Origin: Bradyrhizobium sp.
Lineage (GTDB): Bacteria; Pseudomonadota; Alphaproteobacteria; Rhizobiales; Xanthobacteraceae
Direction of reading: 5' to 3'
DNA length: 43,297 nt
Assembly (NCBI RefSeq): GCF_027307225.1
Contig: NZ_DAHUXJ010000108.1
Coordinates: forward strand, 1-43,297
Positions 16,948-25,914 of this stretch are shown piece by piece. Positions within the stretch are counted from its first letter, which is position 1. The number at the start of each line of letters is the position of its first letter. A program made the translations under genes and the position numbers. The notes under the pieces were generated by a model that was given only the letters and a program-made list of their open reading frames with translations, ran no database searches and was not told the origin of the DNA.

Positions 16948-17450
16948 CGGGCCGCCTCCTTGCCGCCTGCCGCCGCACTGCCAGGCGCGGCATTGTTAAC
17001 TTTATATGCCGCGCCATATTCGTCCTTCCAATGCCCCTGCTTCTTCAGGGCATCGGCGACATCCTTGGGCATGTAGTTTTCGTCGTGCTTGGCGAGGACG
17101 GTGTCGGCCTTGAATACGCCGGATGCGTCGAGCGCGCCTTCGGCGACAACGCCCTGCCCCTCGCGAAACAGGTCGGGCAAAATTCCCTGATAGGAAACCG
17201 GCAGCTCGTTGCTTCCGTCGCCGACCTCGAACTTGACCTTCAGATTGTCACCACGCACCAGCGAACCCGGCTGCACGAGGCCGCCGAGCCGAAAACGCTT
17301 GCCCGGCGGAATATGCTTTTCCGCCGCCATCTTCGGCGTCGAGAAAAACACGATCGAGTCGCGCATCGCATTCAGCACCAGGGCCGCGGCGACCCCGAGC
17401 ACGGCGAGCGAGCCGCCAATAATTATCAAACGCCGCTGCTTGCGCGTCAT
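16944..17450 (-). CDS. ccmE: Heme chaperone CcmE (CycJ)
   Basis: A 168-aa periplasmic heme carrier that receives heme from the CcmABCD side and passes it to CcmF. It has an N-terminal anchor ([20 protein letters not shown]), a beta-barrel OB-fold ([34 protein letters not shown]) and the covalent heme-binding His followed by Tyr in [13 protein letters not shown] at 17450 is chosen because GAGG lies six bases upstream; an earlier ATG at 17501 overlaps the ccmI end by 8 bases and is possible. Confidence 0.95.
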   Translation of the reverse strand: MTRKQRRLIIIGGSLAVLGVAAALVLNAMRDSIVFFSTPKMAAEKHIPPGKRFRLGGLVQPGSLVRGDNLKVKFEVGDGSNELPVSYQGILPDLFREGQGVVAEGALDASGVFKADTVLAKHDENYMPKDVADALKKQGHWKDEYGAAYKVNNAAPGSAAAGGKEAAR

Positions 17451-17493
17451 TGATTGCCTCTTCTGCGCCGCCGCGCCATGCCGCTTGTCGCGC

Positions 17494-18597
17494 TCATCCA
17501 TCGAGCCCCAAATTCTTCAGGCCCTCGTTGAGCTGCTGTAGCCGCTCGGGATCCCTGGCCACCGCTTGCCGCGCATCTGACGAGGCTGCCTTGGCCTTGT
17601 CGGCGTCGCCCAACACCATATAGGCGCGGACCAGCCGCAACCACCCCTCGACGTCATCACCGTTCTGTTTCAGCCGGGTGGCGAGGCGCTCGACCATGCT
17701 GTGGATCATGGCGCTACGGTCCGTCTCGCTCATGTCTTTCGCCGCGGCCACAGCTTCCCTGGAAGGCCCCTGAACCGGCGAGCCTCCCACCCGCGCGAGC
17801 GCCGTCTGAACCAGCGAGCGCCAGGGCGCATTCGGTGGCGCTTTCTCGAGCATGGTGCGCCAGATCGTTGCCGCGTCGGCTGAGCGGCCGTCTTGCTCAG
17901 CCGCCAGTCCCAGGAAGTAGTTTGCTTTCACCTCCTCGGCGCTCAATGCGACCGCGCGCTCGAACTCGGTTTTGGCCTCTGCCGTGACGACCCCGTTTGC
18001 GGCCGCGACCAGGGCTTCGCCAAGATCGGCACGCCGCTCGGAGCTTTCGCCATTGTAGGTGATCGAATTGCGGAAGGCGCGAACGGCATCGTCCATGCGC
18101 CCAAGCCTGGCATAGACCGGCGCAATCACGCTCCAGCCCCGGCCATCCGTCGGGTTTTTCTCCAGGTGTTGCTCGACCTGCGCGATGAGGTTGCCCAGCG
18201 ATTGCGTTCCGTCGGGCGTTCGGCTGCGCTGGGCCAGCGGAAAGTCGGGCAGACCGGGCGAACCAAGCACGCCGTAAAGCCCAATCGCGACCACCGGCAA
18301 GCCAACGAGTGCAATGATCGCCGCCAGTCGCCGCAGCCGGAGATTGGCGCCCGAGGGCGGCTCCCGCGGGTTGTCGGCTGCCGCCAGCAAGCGGCGGCTG
18401 ATCTCGACGCGCGCGAGAGCCGCTTCCGGCGGGTTGATGAGACCCGTGGAAGCGTCGCGGTCGATCTCGCTGAGCTGATCGCGGTAGACTACCGTTTCGC
18501 TGCCATCGGCTTGCGCGCGGCTGCCGCGGCCGAGCGGCCACAGCACGGCAAAAATCGCCGCTGCCGTCATCAGCGCGAACACAAACCACAGCGTCAT
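17494..18597 (-). CDS. ccmI: Cytochrome c biogenesis protein CcmI (CycH)
   Basis: A 367-aa membrane protein with two N-terminal transmembrane helices (residues about 3-21 and 90-110) and a periplasmic C-terminal tetratricopeptide region ([30 protein letters not shown] and following). CcmI holds apocytochrome c for the CcmF-CcmH ligase. It is the first gene of the operon. Its ATG directly abuts the CTAG end of a palindromic element (18598-18601). Thus the leader and any ribosome binding site must be part of that element; the nearest purine stretch is GGGACAC. Confidence 0.93.
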   Translation of the reverse strand: MTLWFVFALMTAAAIFAVLWPLGRGSRAQADGSETVVYRDQLSEIDRDASTGLINPPEAALARVEISRRLLAAADNPREPPSGANLRLRRLAAIIALVGLPVVAIGLYGVLGSPGLPDFPLAQRSRTPDGTQSLGNLIAQVEQHLEKNPTDGRGWSVIAPVYARLGRMDDAVRAFRNSITYNGESSERRADLGEALVAAANGVVTAEAKTEFERAVALSAEEVKANYFLGLAAEQDGRSADAATIWRTMLEKAPPNAPWRSLVQTALARVGGSPVQGPSREAVAAAKDMSETDRSAMIHSMVERLATRLKQNGDDVEGWLRLVRAYMVLGDADKAKAASSDARQAVARDPERLQQLNEGLKNLGLDG

Positions 18598-18763
18598 CTA
18601 GTGTCCCGGTTCTGACATTCGTATCCTGTCGCAGCGCCCACTTTTACGAATGTCAGAACCAAAGGGACACTAGCAACCATGTGATTTCAGTGTGGCTTTG
18701 GTTCAGAAGTCCGCATAACCAACCCGCGGCACGAGCGATGCGGATTTCTGAACCGCCATACTG
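18598..18763. repeat. Paired CTAG-bounded hairpin element, copy 4
   Basis: Unit 7 (18598-18673) has a perfect inner stem GGTTCTGACATTCGTA and complement, with outer CTAGTGTCCC/GGGACACTAG and a three-base AAA insertion on the spacer side. Unit 8 (18688-18763) has arms GGTTCAGAAGTCCGCAT and near-complement, with degenerate outer ends CAGTGTGGC/GCCATACTG and TTT on the spacer side. The spacer begins CAACCATGTGATT, the reverse complement (one mismatch) of the copy 5 spacer, so this copy is inverted relative to copy 5. The element ends directly at the ccmI start codon. Confidence 0.9.
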
Positions 18764-18955
18764 GCGGGTTCCGGTGAAACGGCGCACTCAAAACGGCGCC
18801 TTACGATCGCTTTACACCACAGGCGTAAAGGGCAGGCAATTAGCAATTATCAATTTGAAGAGATGGACTTAATATATTGGAATATTTCACGAAAAACTGA
18901 TCTTCGAACCCCGGAATCTCGCTATTTCGCAGGGATCCGCCGCCGAGCTTGGCGA

Positions 18956-20356
18956 CTATCCCGTGCGGGAGGATTTGCGCTCACCGGTGACGGCGTTTTC
19001 CGCAGACCGGCTCATCAGCGCCGCATAATCGGCACCGAACAGCACGTCACAAAAACGAATGGCCGCCGCGACCTGCATCTGGCGATAGGCCCGCCCCTTG
19101 CCATCGCTGCCGCGGAGCGATTGCACCAGCGCTTCGGTCGACTGTTCGACATAGTGCTGGAGATCCGAATAGGTCCGCATCGTGACTTCGTTGATCGCCA
19201 GTTCGCTCGCATAGGTGCGGCACACCGCGACGAACTCGATCAACGCCCTTGTTTCGTCCACGTCGCCTGAGTTGATCGCGGCTCCCACCGCGATGTCCTT
19301 GTCGGTGCGCTGGCGCAACAGCCGCCTGACCCGACCGGGCACACTATCGATTTCCGATTGCAGCGCGCTGGAAATGTCGGAGCGGATCGCCGCCAACTGC
19401 CTTCCCCAGGCGGAATCGTTGCGGAGATCGAGTTCAGTCCTCAAGCCGCGCACGCCGTCATGAAGGGTCTTCAAATGCTCGGCGACCTCGCCGAAGCGGC
19501 TACGCCTGATGTCGGCCCGCAACGTCGCCGCAAGGCGCGACAGGTCGTGCAGAGCGATCGTCACGGCAATACCGTAGGGAGTCGAGGCGACCCGCATTTC
19601 GTCATCGGAAGACGCCGTGCGTGTTGCCAGACGGATGATCTGCCATGGCTCGGCCAAGCGCTGGATGACCATCGACAACGCGAAGGGCAGCAACTGGGGG
19701 CTCTGCAGGGAAGGAACATTGAGCGCGGACAGGACCGAGGAAACCTGAATGTCGTTGAATATCCGCAGGTAGCTGGGAAGCCGGCTGTTCAGCGTTTCGA
19801 ACGCCTCGCGCGCCTGCAGGACAAAAGCAATCGACGGCAGATCCTCGACCACGTCGGTCGGACCAATTCGAGACAGAGTACGCCGGTTGTCGACGCCGGG
19901 TTCGGGCGTCGCGGCGGCATGCATCGCCTCTACAGCTGCGAGTTGAAGCTTTCGCGAGACAGCCTCGATCTCGGGGGTCGTTCCACTATCCGGACCGCGG
20001 GCGAGCGCCGCTTCGAATTCGCCAGCGAGCGCAGGCGTCGCTTCGCGTGCCAGCCATTGCCACACGGGCAGCAGCGACGAGCGGCGGATCTGGCCCGAAC
20101 GTGGCGCCGCATTGCCATCGACCAGGAACGGCTCCAGCGAATGGAACAGAATTCGGTCCGGATTGTCCGTACGCGGGCGCGCATCGTCGTTGCCGCCGCG
20201 CACGATCTTGCGCAGTTCTTCAAGCACGAGGTTGGCGACCGAAGCGTCCTCGCCGCGTTCGATGGCGCGCTCGAATTCCCGCATCAACAACGCCTGCGCC
20301 CCGGGCGAAAGCCGGGCCAGATAGTCTCGCAGCCGTTCGGTTGGTGTCTGGCTCAT
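18956..20356 (-). CDS. Conserved hypothetical protein, mostly helical, 466 aa
   Basis: No family recognised. Starts MSQTPTERLRDYLARLSPG at 20356; the in-frame codon at 20392 is less likely. The sequence is cytoplasmic in character, with no signal peptide or membrane helix. It is rich in Ala, Arg and Leu and looks almost entirely alpha-helical, with a probable coiled-coil stretch at about residues 285-345 (LRADIRRSRFGEVAEHLKTLHDG). Codon use matches its neighbours, and the frame is fully open for 1.4 kb, so it is a real gene. It lies 153 bp downstream of the FeuQ-like kinase on the same strand and could share its transcript. Downstream, 18764-18955 is AT-richer and holds nothing recognisable. 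Confidence 0.8.
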   Translation of the reverse strand: MSQTPTERLRDYLARLSPGAQALLMREFERAIERGEDASVANLVLEELRKIVRGGNDDARPRTDNPDRILFHSLEPFLVDGNAAPRSGQIRRSSLLPVWQWLAREATPALAGEFEAALARGPDSGTTPEIEAVSRKLQLAAVEAMHAAATPEPGVDNRRTLSRIGPTDVVEDLPSIAFVLQAREAFETLNSRLPSYLRIFNDIQVSSVLSALNVPSLQSPQLLPFALSMVIQRLAEPWQIIRLATRTASSDDEMRVASTPYGIAVTIALHDLSRLAATLRADIRRSRFGEVAEHLKTLHDGVRGLRTELDLRNDSAWGRQLAAIRSDISSALQSEIDSVPGRVRRLLRQRTDKDIAVGAAINSGDVDETRALIEFVAVCRTYASELAINEVTMRTYSDLQHYVEQSTEALVQSLRGSDGKGRAYRQMQVAAAIRFCDVLFGADYAALMSRSAENAVTGERKSSRTG

Positions 20357-20509
20357 GCGCTCGGGCAGCAAGCTTGAGTGCGCGGACGGCAACAGGACGT
20401 CCGCAGGGCATAGTAGAAGCTACCGCGTTAAGAAGTCGTTTAGGATGATCAACGCACAGGAAGCCTCTGCCCACAAAATCTATCCCAGGTTGCGCCTTCG
20501 GCGAAGGCC

Positions 20510-21886
20510 CTACGCCGCTGGCAGCAACAGTTCCGCCCGCAATCCCCCGATCGGGGCCCGGCCAAGGGAAAGACTGCCGCCATAGAGACCGGCAAGATCG
20601 ACCACGATCGACAGGCCAAGCCCGGAGCCCGGCTTGGACTCGTCGAGCCTCTGGCCTCTGCGGGACACCTGGCCCCGCTCTTTCTCCGAAAGGCCGCGTC
20701 CGTCGTCGTCGACCAGAATTCGCAGCATCGCCGTCGCGCCGGGCTCAACGGCCTGTTCGGCCAGGACCTCGATCGAGACCCGCGAAGTCGCCCATTTGCA
20801 GGCGTTGTCGACGAGGTTGCCGACCATCTCCTCGAGATCCTGGCGTTCACCGCGAAACTTTGCCTTTGAACTCCCGGACAGCTCGATGGCGATGCCGCGA
20901 TCGCGGTGGATTTTCTCCATGGTCCGGCGCAAGGCGTCCGCCACGGGACTGACCTCGGTGATGGTGCCGACGACGGTGAGGCGTGCCGCAATCCGCGCCC
21001 GCTCGAGATGGTGGGCAACCTGATCGCGCATCACGTCCGCCTGCTCGAGGACCTTCGCGGCGAACAGATCGGGAGAATGCGCCGCCGCCTCGTTGACGAT
21101 CACCGACAATGGCGTCTTGATGGCGTGAGCCAGGTTCCCGACATGGGTGCGGGCGCGTTCGACAATTTCCCGGTTGGCATCGATCAGCGCGTTGGTCTCG
21201 CGCGCAAGCGGCGCGATCTCGACAGGAAATTCGCCTTCGAGCCGCTCGGCACGGCCCGACCTGATATCGGCGATCGCATCAGAGATGCGCTTGAGCGGGG
21301 CCAAGCCAAAGCGAACCTGAAAAATCGTGGTCAGAACCAGCACGATCGAAAGTGCGACGAAGGTGCCGCCGAGATAATAGTCGAAGTTGCGGGTCTCATC
21401 GAAGATCTCCGTGGCGTCACCCGCGACGTCGACGAGAAACTTGCCGTCGGCGCCGAGATCGACCGGCCGCTCCACCATTCGCAGCGTCTGTCCCTCCGGC
21501 CCCTCGACATAGCCAAGTCGAATGCCGGCCGCGGTCAGTTCGGCGCCGCGGTCCTCCAGCTTCGGCAGCTTCTTGTCCCACAGCGAGCGTGAGGCACGCA
21601 CTTCGTCCTTGTCGCTATCGGTGCGGATGATCTGCCAGTACCAGCCCGACAGCGGCAGTTCGAACAACGGCTCGCCCAGCGATTGAAATTGATGATCGGA
21701 GGGCTCATCGGGCGTCGCTACTTCGGCGACCAGCGTTCGCAGATAGAGATTGAGGCGGCGGTCGAAGGCCCGCTCGGTGGCGTCGCGATAGACCGATGAC
21801 AGGATCACGCCGGTGATCAGCAGAATGACCACCACCCAGGCGGTTGCAGACAGAAACAGCCGGGTCGCAAGCGAACTGCGGCGCAT
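20510..21886 (-). CDS. feuQ: Sensor histidine kinase, FeuQ/PhoQ-like
   Basis: A 458-aa kinase. The first transmembrane helix is at about residues 13-33, with a periplasmic sensor of about 130 residues (SGWYWQIIRTDSDKDEVRAS) and a second helix near 170-190. HAMP follows, then an H box in NLAHAIKTPLSVIVNEA and ATP-binding motifs NLVDNACKWA and DDGRGLS. The H box and its pairing with a PhoP-type regulator match FeuQ of rhizobia and related alphaproteobacteria, known for controlling envelope and osmoadaptation functions. The symbol is by resemblance. It starts 118 bp after the regulator; the gap holds a decayed palindrome arm. Confidence 0.88.
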   Translation of the reverse strand: MRRSSLATRLFLSATAWVVVILLITGVILSSVYRDATERAFDRRLNLYLRTLVAEVATPDEPSDHQFQSLGEPLFELPLSGWYWQIIRTDSDKDEVRASRSLWDKKLPKLEDRGAELTAAGIRLGYVEGPEGQTLRMVERPVDLGADGKFLVDVAGDATEIFDETRNFDYYLGGTFVALSIVLVLTTIFQVRFGLAPLKRISDAIADIRSGRAERLEGEFPVEIAPLARETNALIDANREIVERARTHVGNLAHAIKTPLSVIVNEAAAHSPDLFAAKVLEQADVMRDQVAHHLERARIAARLTVVGTITEVSPVADALRRTMEKIHRDRGIAIELSGSSKAKFRGERQDLEEMVGNLVDNACKWATSRVSIEVLAEQAVEPGATAMLRILVDDDGRGLSEKERGQVSRRGQRLDESKPGSGLGLSIVVDLAGLYGGSLSLGRAPIGGLRAELLLPAA

Positions 21887-21931
21887 CAGCGCTTCATCCC
21901 GAACAATCTTCCGCGCGGCATCGACATGTTT

Positions 21932-21978
21932 GAACTACCGGAGTTCCGATTCCGAAGCTCGCAAAGGCCCGTGCCTGA
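21932..21978. repeat. Relic arm of a CTAG-type palindrome
   Basis: The sequence GTTCCGATTCCGAAGCTCGCA matches the left arm of the GAAGTTCGCA hairpins (units 12 and 18) with few changes, and the following GGCCCGTGCCTGA resembles their loop (compare AAGGTGCGTGCTGAG in unit 12). No complementary right arm or CTAG end remains. It sits between the FeuP- and FeuQ-like genes. Confidence 0.55.
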
Positions 21979-22003
21979 ACAGAGCACAAGAAGAGACGTT
22001 CGA

Positions 22004-22675
22004 TCAACTGCCCGTTGCGGGCGGCGTCAGCAGATAGCCAAGTCCCCTGACGGTCTGGATGATATCGACATCCAGCTTCTTGCGGATGCGGCCGACGAAC
22101 ACCTCGATCGTATTCGAGTCGCGGTCGAAATCCTGATCGTAGAGATGCTCGACCAACTCGGTTCGCGAGACCACGCGCCCGGTGTGATGCATCAGATAAG
22201 CCAGCAGGCGATATTCATGCGAAGTCATCTTGATCGGATTGCCGGACACACTGACGCGGCCGGTGCGGGTGTCGAGCGAAACGGGCCCACAGGTCAATTC
22301 CGACTGCGCATGACCGGTCGAGCGGCGCAGCAGCGCGCGAATGCGCGCCAGGATTTCCTCGAGGTGGAAAGGCTTCGCCACATAGTCGTCGGCGCCTGCA
22401 TCGAAGCCCTGAACCTTGTCGCTCCAGCGATCTCGTGCGGTCAGGATAAGGACCGGCATCGAGCGGCCGTTGCGCCGCCAGGCTTCCAGCACCGAGATGC
22501 CGTCCATTTTCGGCAAGCCTATATCGAGCACGACCGCGTCATACGGCTCGCTGTCTCCGAGGAAGTGGCCCTCTTCGCCGTCGAAGGCGCGGTCGACCAC
22601 ATACCCGGCGTCCGACAGCGCCGTGGTCAGCTGGCGATTGAGATCCGGATCATCCTCGACGACAAGTAAACGCAC
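22004..22675 (-). CDS. feuP: OmpR-family response regulator, FeuP/PhoP-like
   Basis: A 223-aa regulator starting (GTG) MRLLVVEDDPDLN. The receiver carries the acidic pair, the phospho-Asp in AVVLDIGLPKMDG and the Lys in AKPFHLEE. The DNA-binding domain includes MTSHEYRLLAYLMHHTGRVVSR and the recognition helix around NTIEVFVGRIRKKL. The GTG at 22675 is chosen because GGAG lies six bases upstream and family members begin exactly here; a TTG at 22687 would add four residues. It is the first gene of the pair. The promoter should lie in 22676-22760. Confidence 0.92.
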   Translation of the reverse strand: MRLLVVEDDPDLNRQLTTALSDAGYVVDRAFDGEEGHFLGDSEPYDAVVLDIGLPKMDGISVLEAWRRNGRSMPVLILTARDRWSDKVQGFDAGADDYVAKPFHLEEILARIRALLRRSTGHAQSELTCGPVSLDTRTGRVSVSGNPIKMTSHEYRLLAYLMHHTGRVVSRTELVEHLYDQDFDRDSNTIEVFVGRIRKKLDVDIIQTVRGLGYLLTPPATGS

Positions 22676-22762
22676 GCGGGTCTCCAAATGTAGCTATCCA
22701 CCTTAGGTGTAAGATGAGCGCGGCCGTCGTGAACAGGCTATGAACGGCTTTGGCGCGCCAGA

Positions 22763-22819
22763 TTACTTTTTCTTCACGACGGCTTTCAACGGCATTCCTG
22801 CCGCAGCGCCGAAGCCCAT
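22763..22819 (-). CDS. Possible 18-residue peptide after the metallophosphatase
   Basis: Three bases after the metallophosphatase stop, an ATG opens a frame reading MGFGAAAGMPLKAVVKKK, then TAA. It could be a coupled micropeptide, or the eroded end of a longer protein. No ribosome binding site of its own is visible, and it is too short for codon statistics. Confidence 0.22.
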   Translation of the reverse strand: MGFGAAAGMPLKAVVKKK

Positions 22820-22822
22820 TCG

Positions 22823-23488
22823 TTAACGCGGCGCTCCCTTGATGACGACGAAATCGATTGGACCGCCCGGCCTGTCGTCGTCGAAGACGCCGATCGTCAA
22901 CCGCCCCGTCTTCCAGGCTGCCGTATCCAGATTGGTCCGGCCGTTGAACAGCAACGGACCATTGGGATCGTTATCATGGCCGTGGACTACGTGGAAATGG
23001 CCGAAGCCTTCGGAATGCCCCTTGGGGTAGCGCCTCCACAACAGCGCCTCCTCGCGCTGGTGGTCCAGCGGAACTTCGGGATCGACGCCTGCATGCACAT
23101 AGAGCCGATGGGAGTCGACATGGAATAGCTGCAGGCGATCGAGCCAGTCGAGATGCGATTGCGGCACGCGGGCAGCCTCGCCACCGTAGGAGGCCAGCGC
23201 TTCTTCGCCGCCCTTCCCCAACCAGTCCTTCAGCTTCGAATGGTCCTTGAGCGCCTCGACCATCATCGCATCGTGGTTGCCTTTCAACGTCACGAGCGCG
23301 AAGGCGCCGCCGATGCCCTGCATCAGCCGCTCGATCACGTCCTTGCTCGCCGGTCCCTTGTCGACATAGTCGCCGATGGTAACGACGGTGTCGTTTTCGC
23401 CTCGCGAACGCCCGGCAATTTCGGCAAGGCCTCGATCCAGAAGATCGAGCCGGCCGTGGATATCCGGAATGACGAAAGTCTGACTCAT
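22823..23488 (-). CDS. Metallophosphoesterase (PPP-type serine/threonine phosphatase family)
   Basis: A 221-aa protein with all metal-binding motifs of the calcineurin-like phosphoesterase fold in order: PDIHGRLDLL (D, H), TIGDYVDKGP (GDxVD[K/R]G), LKGNHDAMM (GNHD), and downstream His residues in LYVHAGVD and HVVHGHDND. This resembles bacterial PPP phosphatases such as PrpA and ApaH-like enzymes. The substrate could be phosphoprotein or dinucleotide and is not determined. ATG at 23488 starts right at MSQTFVIPDIHG; the open frame upstream to 23662 adds 58 unlikely residues. Confidence 0.9.
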   Translation of the reverse strand: MSQTFVIPDIHGRLDLLDRGLAEIAGRSRGENDTVVTIGDYVDKGPASKDVIERLMQGIGGAFALVTLKGNHDAMMVEALKDHSKLKDWLGKGGEEALASYGGEAARVPQSHLDWLDRLQLFHVDSHRLYVHAGVDPEVPLDHQREEALLWRRYPKGHSEGFGHFHVVHGHDNDPNGPLLFNGRTNLDTAAWKTGRLTIGVFDDDRPGGPIDFVVIKGAPR

Positions 23489-23702
23489 GCCAAACGCCGC
23501 GGTTGATGGTTCGCTGGTAACACAAGCGGCCTCGTGCGGCCGCCTGCTCATGATCCGATCGGAGGAACCGTAGGTAACCGCACAACGCGCCCCAGCAAAG
23601 ATACGGCTCAAATTTACCATGAACGCCCGCCGCCGAGGCGGATTCGAACGGGCGGCGATCAAACGAGTTGAGCTTGGGCCTGATGTGGCCTACCTAACAG
23701 GA

Positions 23703-24065
23703 ATGATTCATCGACTATCTGCCATCACAGGTTGGCTGGCGCTCGCCTTCATCGTTTTCGTGACGCTATCGCCAATCGGAGACCGCCCTTCCCTCGCCAG
23801 CCCCCACCTGGAACGTTTCACAGCCTTTGCGTTGATGGGCCTTGCCTTTGCGCTGGCGTATCCCAATCGTGTCTTGCTGGTTGTCGCCCTCGTGGTCGGA
23901 GCGGCGTTCGGTCTCGAGGCGCTTCAGCTATTGACGCCGGACCGTCATGGCCGCGCTGCAGACGCCCTGGCGAAGGCGCTCGGCGGGATCAGCGGAATCT
24001 CTGTCGGACAGATGGCCTATTTCCTGCTTCGGTTGAAGCCGGTTCGATCAGATCACTCGATCTGA
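23703..24065 (+). CDS. VanZ-like small membrane protein
   Basis: A 120-aa protein with about four hydrophobic segments and the layout of the VanZ-like family: TGWLALAFIVFVTLSPIGDRP, HLERFTAFALMGLAFALAYP, VLLVVALVVGAAFGLEALQLLTP, and a short last helix. The conserved ERF/FxxxG, EALQ and D-G-R residues are present. The function is unknown; VanZ itself lowers teicoplanin sensitivity. ATG at 23703 is preferred over the longer frame from 23619, which runs into divergent upstream DNA. Its stop lies in a small hairpin (TCAGATC/GATCTGA, 24048-24065) with no T-run. Confidence 0.75.
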   Translation: MIHRLSAITGWLALAFIVFVTLSPIGDRPSLASPHLERFTAFALMGLAFALAYPNRVLLVVALVVGAAFGLEALQLLTPDRHGRAADALAKALGGISGISVGQMAYFLLRLKPVRSDHSI

Positions 24066-24124
24066 CCCGAGATCTTCGGCGGACCAGTTCCGCCTCTCAA
24101 TCTGCGATCCGCAAAAGCGCCGCG

Positions 24125-24283
24125 CTAAAAAGCCCGGCGAGGATGCCCAAACATCGAAATACGCGGCGTGATCACGGCGAACTGCGCGCGGCGCCGCGAG
24201 CGCCATGCGCAAGCGATGTATCCGACCAGGAAGCCGGCGACGAAAATCGAAGACTGAAGGAGAAGAGTGAGCATGGAATGCAT
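24125..24283 (-). CDS. Small single-pass membrane protein, hypothetical
   Basis: A 52-aa product, MHSMLTLLLQSSIFVAGFLVGYIACAWRSRRRAQF..., with one clear transmembrane helix (residues about 4-26) and a positively charged cytoplasmic tail. ATG at 24283 is preferred over the upstream in-frame codon at 24316. No family recognised. It converges on the VanZ-like gene. Confidence 0.5.
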   Translation of the reverse strand: MHSMLTLLLQSSIFVAGFLVGYIACAWRSRRRAQFAVITPRISMFGHPRRAF

Positions 24284-24517
24284 CCGGTTATCCCCCCGCG
24301 CTTCTTGATCGCCCACAATCGGGCGACTTGATGTTTTGAAGTGCTGGAACTTGCTCTGCCTGCCCAGAGTCTTCGAGCAAATTCCCGCAGGATCATGCGC
24401 GATTCGTGATCGCTAAAAAACCGGAATAACACGGGCACCGGAATCACACGGTCTTGGCAACCAAACCCGCTGACAGGATCGGTGATCCCGCGGCGGTTCC
24501 ACCGGATGCGCTCGTCC

Positions 24518-24688
24518 TCAGGTGCGGAAAAACACGAACCAGACGACGCCCAGGATCAAAACGGCAAGACCTGTGGAAACCGCGAGCAGCGCGAGCACCG
24601 ACGGTCCGGGTTCGGCCTGTCGTGCCTCGGTCGGGGTTTCAACAATCTGACGTTCTCGCTGCGCTGCCATGAAAGCCTCAATACTCAT
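24518..24688 (-). CDS. Small tail-anchored membrane protein, hypothetical
   Basis: A 56-aa product starting MSIEAFMAAQRERQIVETPT, with one C-terminal transmembrane helix (residues about 30-53, LALLAVSTGLAVLILGVVWF) ending in FFRT. A soluble N-terminus with a tail anchor suggests an inner-membrane peptide. ATG at 24688 is chosen; the longer frame to 24973 crosses the ku start region and is not protein-like. It is divergent from ku, so 24689-24956 holds both promoters; no site there was recognised. Confidence 0.6.
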   Translation of the reverse strand: MSIEAFMAAQRERQIVETPTEARQAEPGPSVLALLAVSTGLAVLILGVVWFVFFRT

Positions 24689-24956
24689 TTCAGGCCAAGC
24701 CCGCTTCTTGCTGCGGCCTGCGAGAGCAACGCGTGATTTACGATCATGTTCCGAGGCTTGCGGAGTGCGACGGCATCGGCCAATGGACGACACGCCGGAT
24801 TTCGAATGGCGGCCCGGCGCAATCGGTCGCTGCCGGCCGCGACGCAGCAACCCAGCGCGGTTAACGCCGTTGTCAGATTCCCCGACCGGCTTGGTTGAAA
24901 CCCCGCGTTGCGGTGATATCGTAGATTTTTCGCGTGTTGCGTTTGAGGAGTATCCC

Positions 24957-25910
24957 ATGGCCCCCCGCGCCAATTGGAAGGGTTTCCTGCGTCTGTCGCT
25001 GGTGACTTGCCCGGTCGCGCTCTACCCCGCGACGTCGGACACTGAAAAGGTCAGCTTCAATCAGATCAATCGCAAGACCGGGCATCGTATCAAATATGCC
25101 AAGGTCGACGCCGACACCGGCGAGGAAGTCGGCTCCGAAGACATCATCAAGGGCTACAAGGTCGACACCGATACCTACATCGAAGTCACAAAGGACGAAC
25201 TCGACGACCTCGCACTTGAATCGACCCATACGATCGAAATCGACGAGTTCGTTCCGAAGACCGATATCGATAGCCGCTACCTGATCCGCCCCTATTATCT
25301 CGTGCCCGACGGCAAGGTCGGCCATGACGCTTTCGCCGTCATCCGCGAAACGGTTCGCGGCATGAACAAGGTCGCGATCGGCCGTCTGGTGTTGACCAAC
25401 CGCGAGCACATCGTCGCGCTGGAACCGCTCGGCAAGGGCCTGATGGGAACGCTGCTACGCTACCCGTACGAGGTGCGGAGCGAAAAGGAATATTTCGACG
25501 ACATCCAGGACGTCAAGGTTACGAAAGACATGCTGGATCTTGCCAAACACATCGTCGAGAAAAAATCCGCCTCATTCAAGCCCGACAAGTTCGAGGATCA
25601 CTATGAGACGGCCTTGATCGATCTGATCAACAAGAAGCGTGCAGGCATTCGCCCCGCAGCCAAGGCTGCGCCCAAGACCGGCGGCAACGTTATCAATCTG
25701 ATGGATGCGCTCAAGCGCAGCCTCGCCAACGAACGGCAGGCGCCTCCCCCCGCCGTGAAGGCCAAGGGCAAGAAAGCGAAGAAGCGCGTCGAAGGTCAGC
25801 GGGAAATGCTGTTGCCGATCAGCGGCAAGCGCGCGGCCAAAGAAGAAGCGAAAGCCCCACCAGCCAAGAAGCCTGCGCGGAATGCGTCTCGGACACGGAA
25901 AGCGGGATAG
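24957..25910 (+). CDS. ku: Non-homologous end-joining protein Ku
   Basis: Bacterial Ku, a homodimeric ring that binds double-strand DNA ends and recruits LigD. The 317-aa product begins MAPRANWKGFLRLSLVTCPVALYPA, the typical Ku core start. It holds the beta-barrel region (HRIKYAKVD, EEVGSEDIIKGYKV, HTIEIDEFVP) and the helical arm (YRYEVR-like segment RYPYEVRSEKEYF). It ends in a long Lys/Ala/Pro-rich tail from about residue 255, expected to bind DNA. ATG at 24957 has GAGGAG six bases upstream. No ligD is present in the window; alphaproteobacteria often have several ku genes elsewhere. Confidence 0.96.
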   Translation: MAPRANWKGFLRLSLVTCPVALYPATSDTEKVSFNQINRKTGHRIKYAKVDADTGEEVGSEDIIKGYKVDTDTYIEVTKDELDDLALESTHTIEIDEFVPKTDIDSRYLIRPYYLVPDGKVGHDAFAVIRETVRGMNKVAIGRLVLTNREHIVALEPLGKGLMGTLLRYPYEVRSEKEYFDDIQDVKVTKDMLDLAKHIVEKKSASFKPDKFEDHYETALIDLINKKRAGIRPAAKAAPKTGGNVINLMDALKRSLANERQAPPPAVKAKGKKAKKRVEGQREMLLPISGKRAAKEEAKAPPAKKPARNASRTRKAG

Positions 25911-25914
25911 CGCG

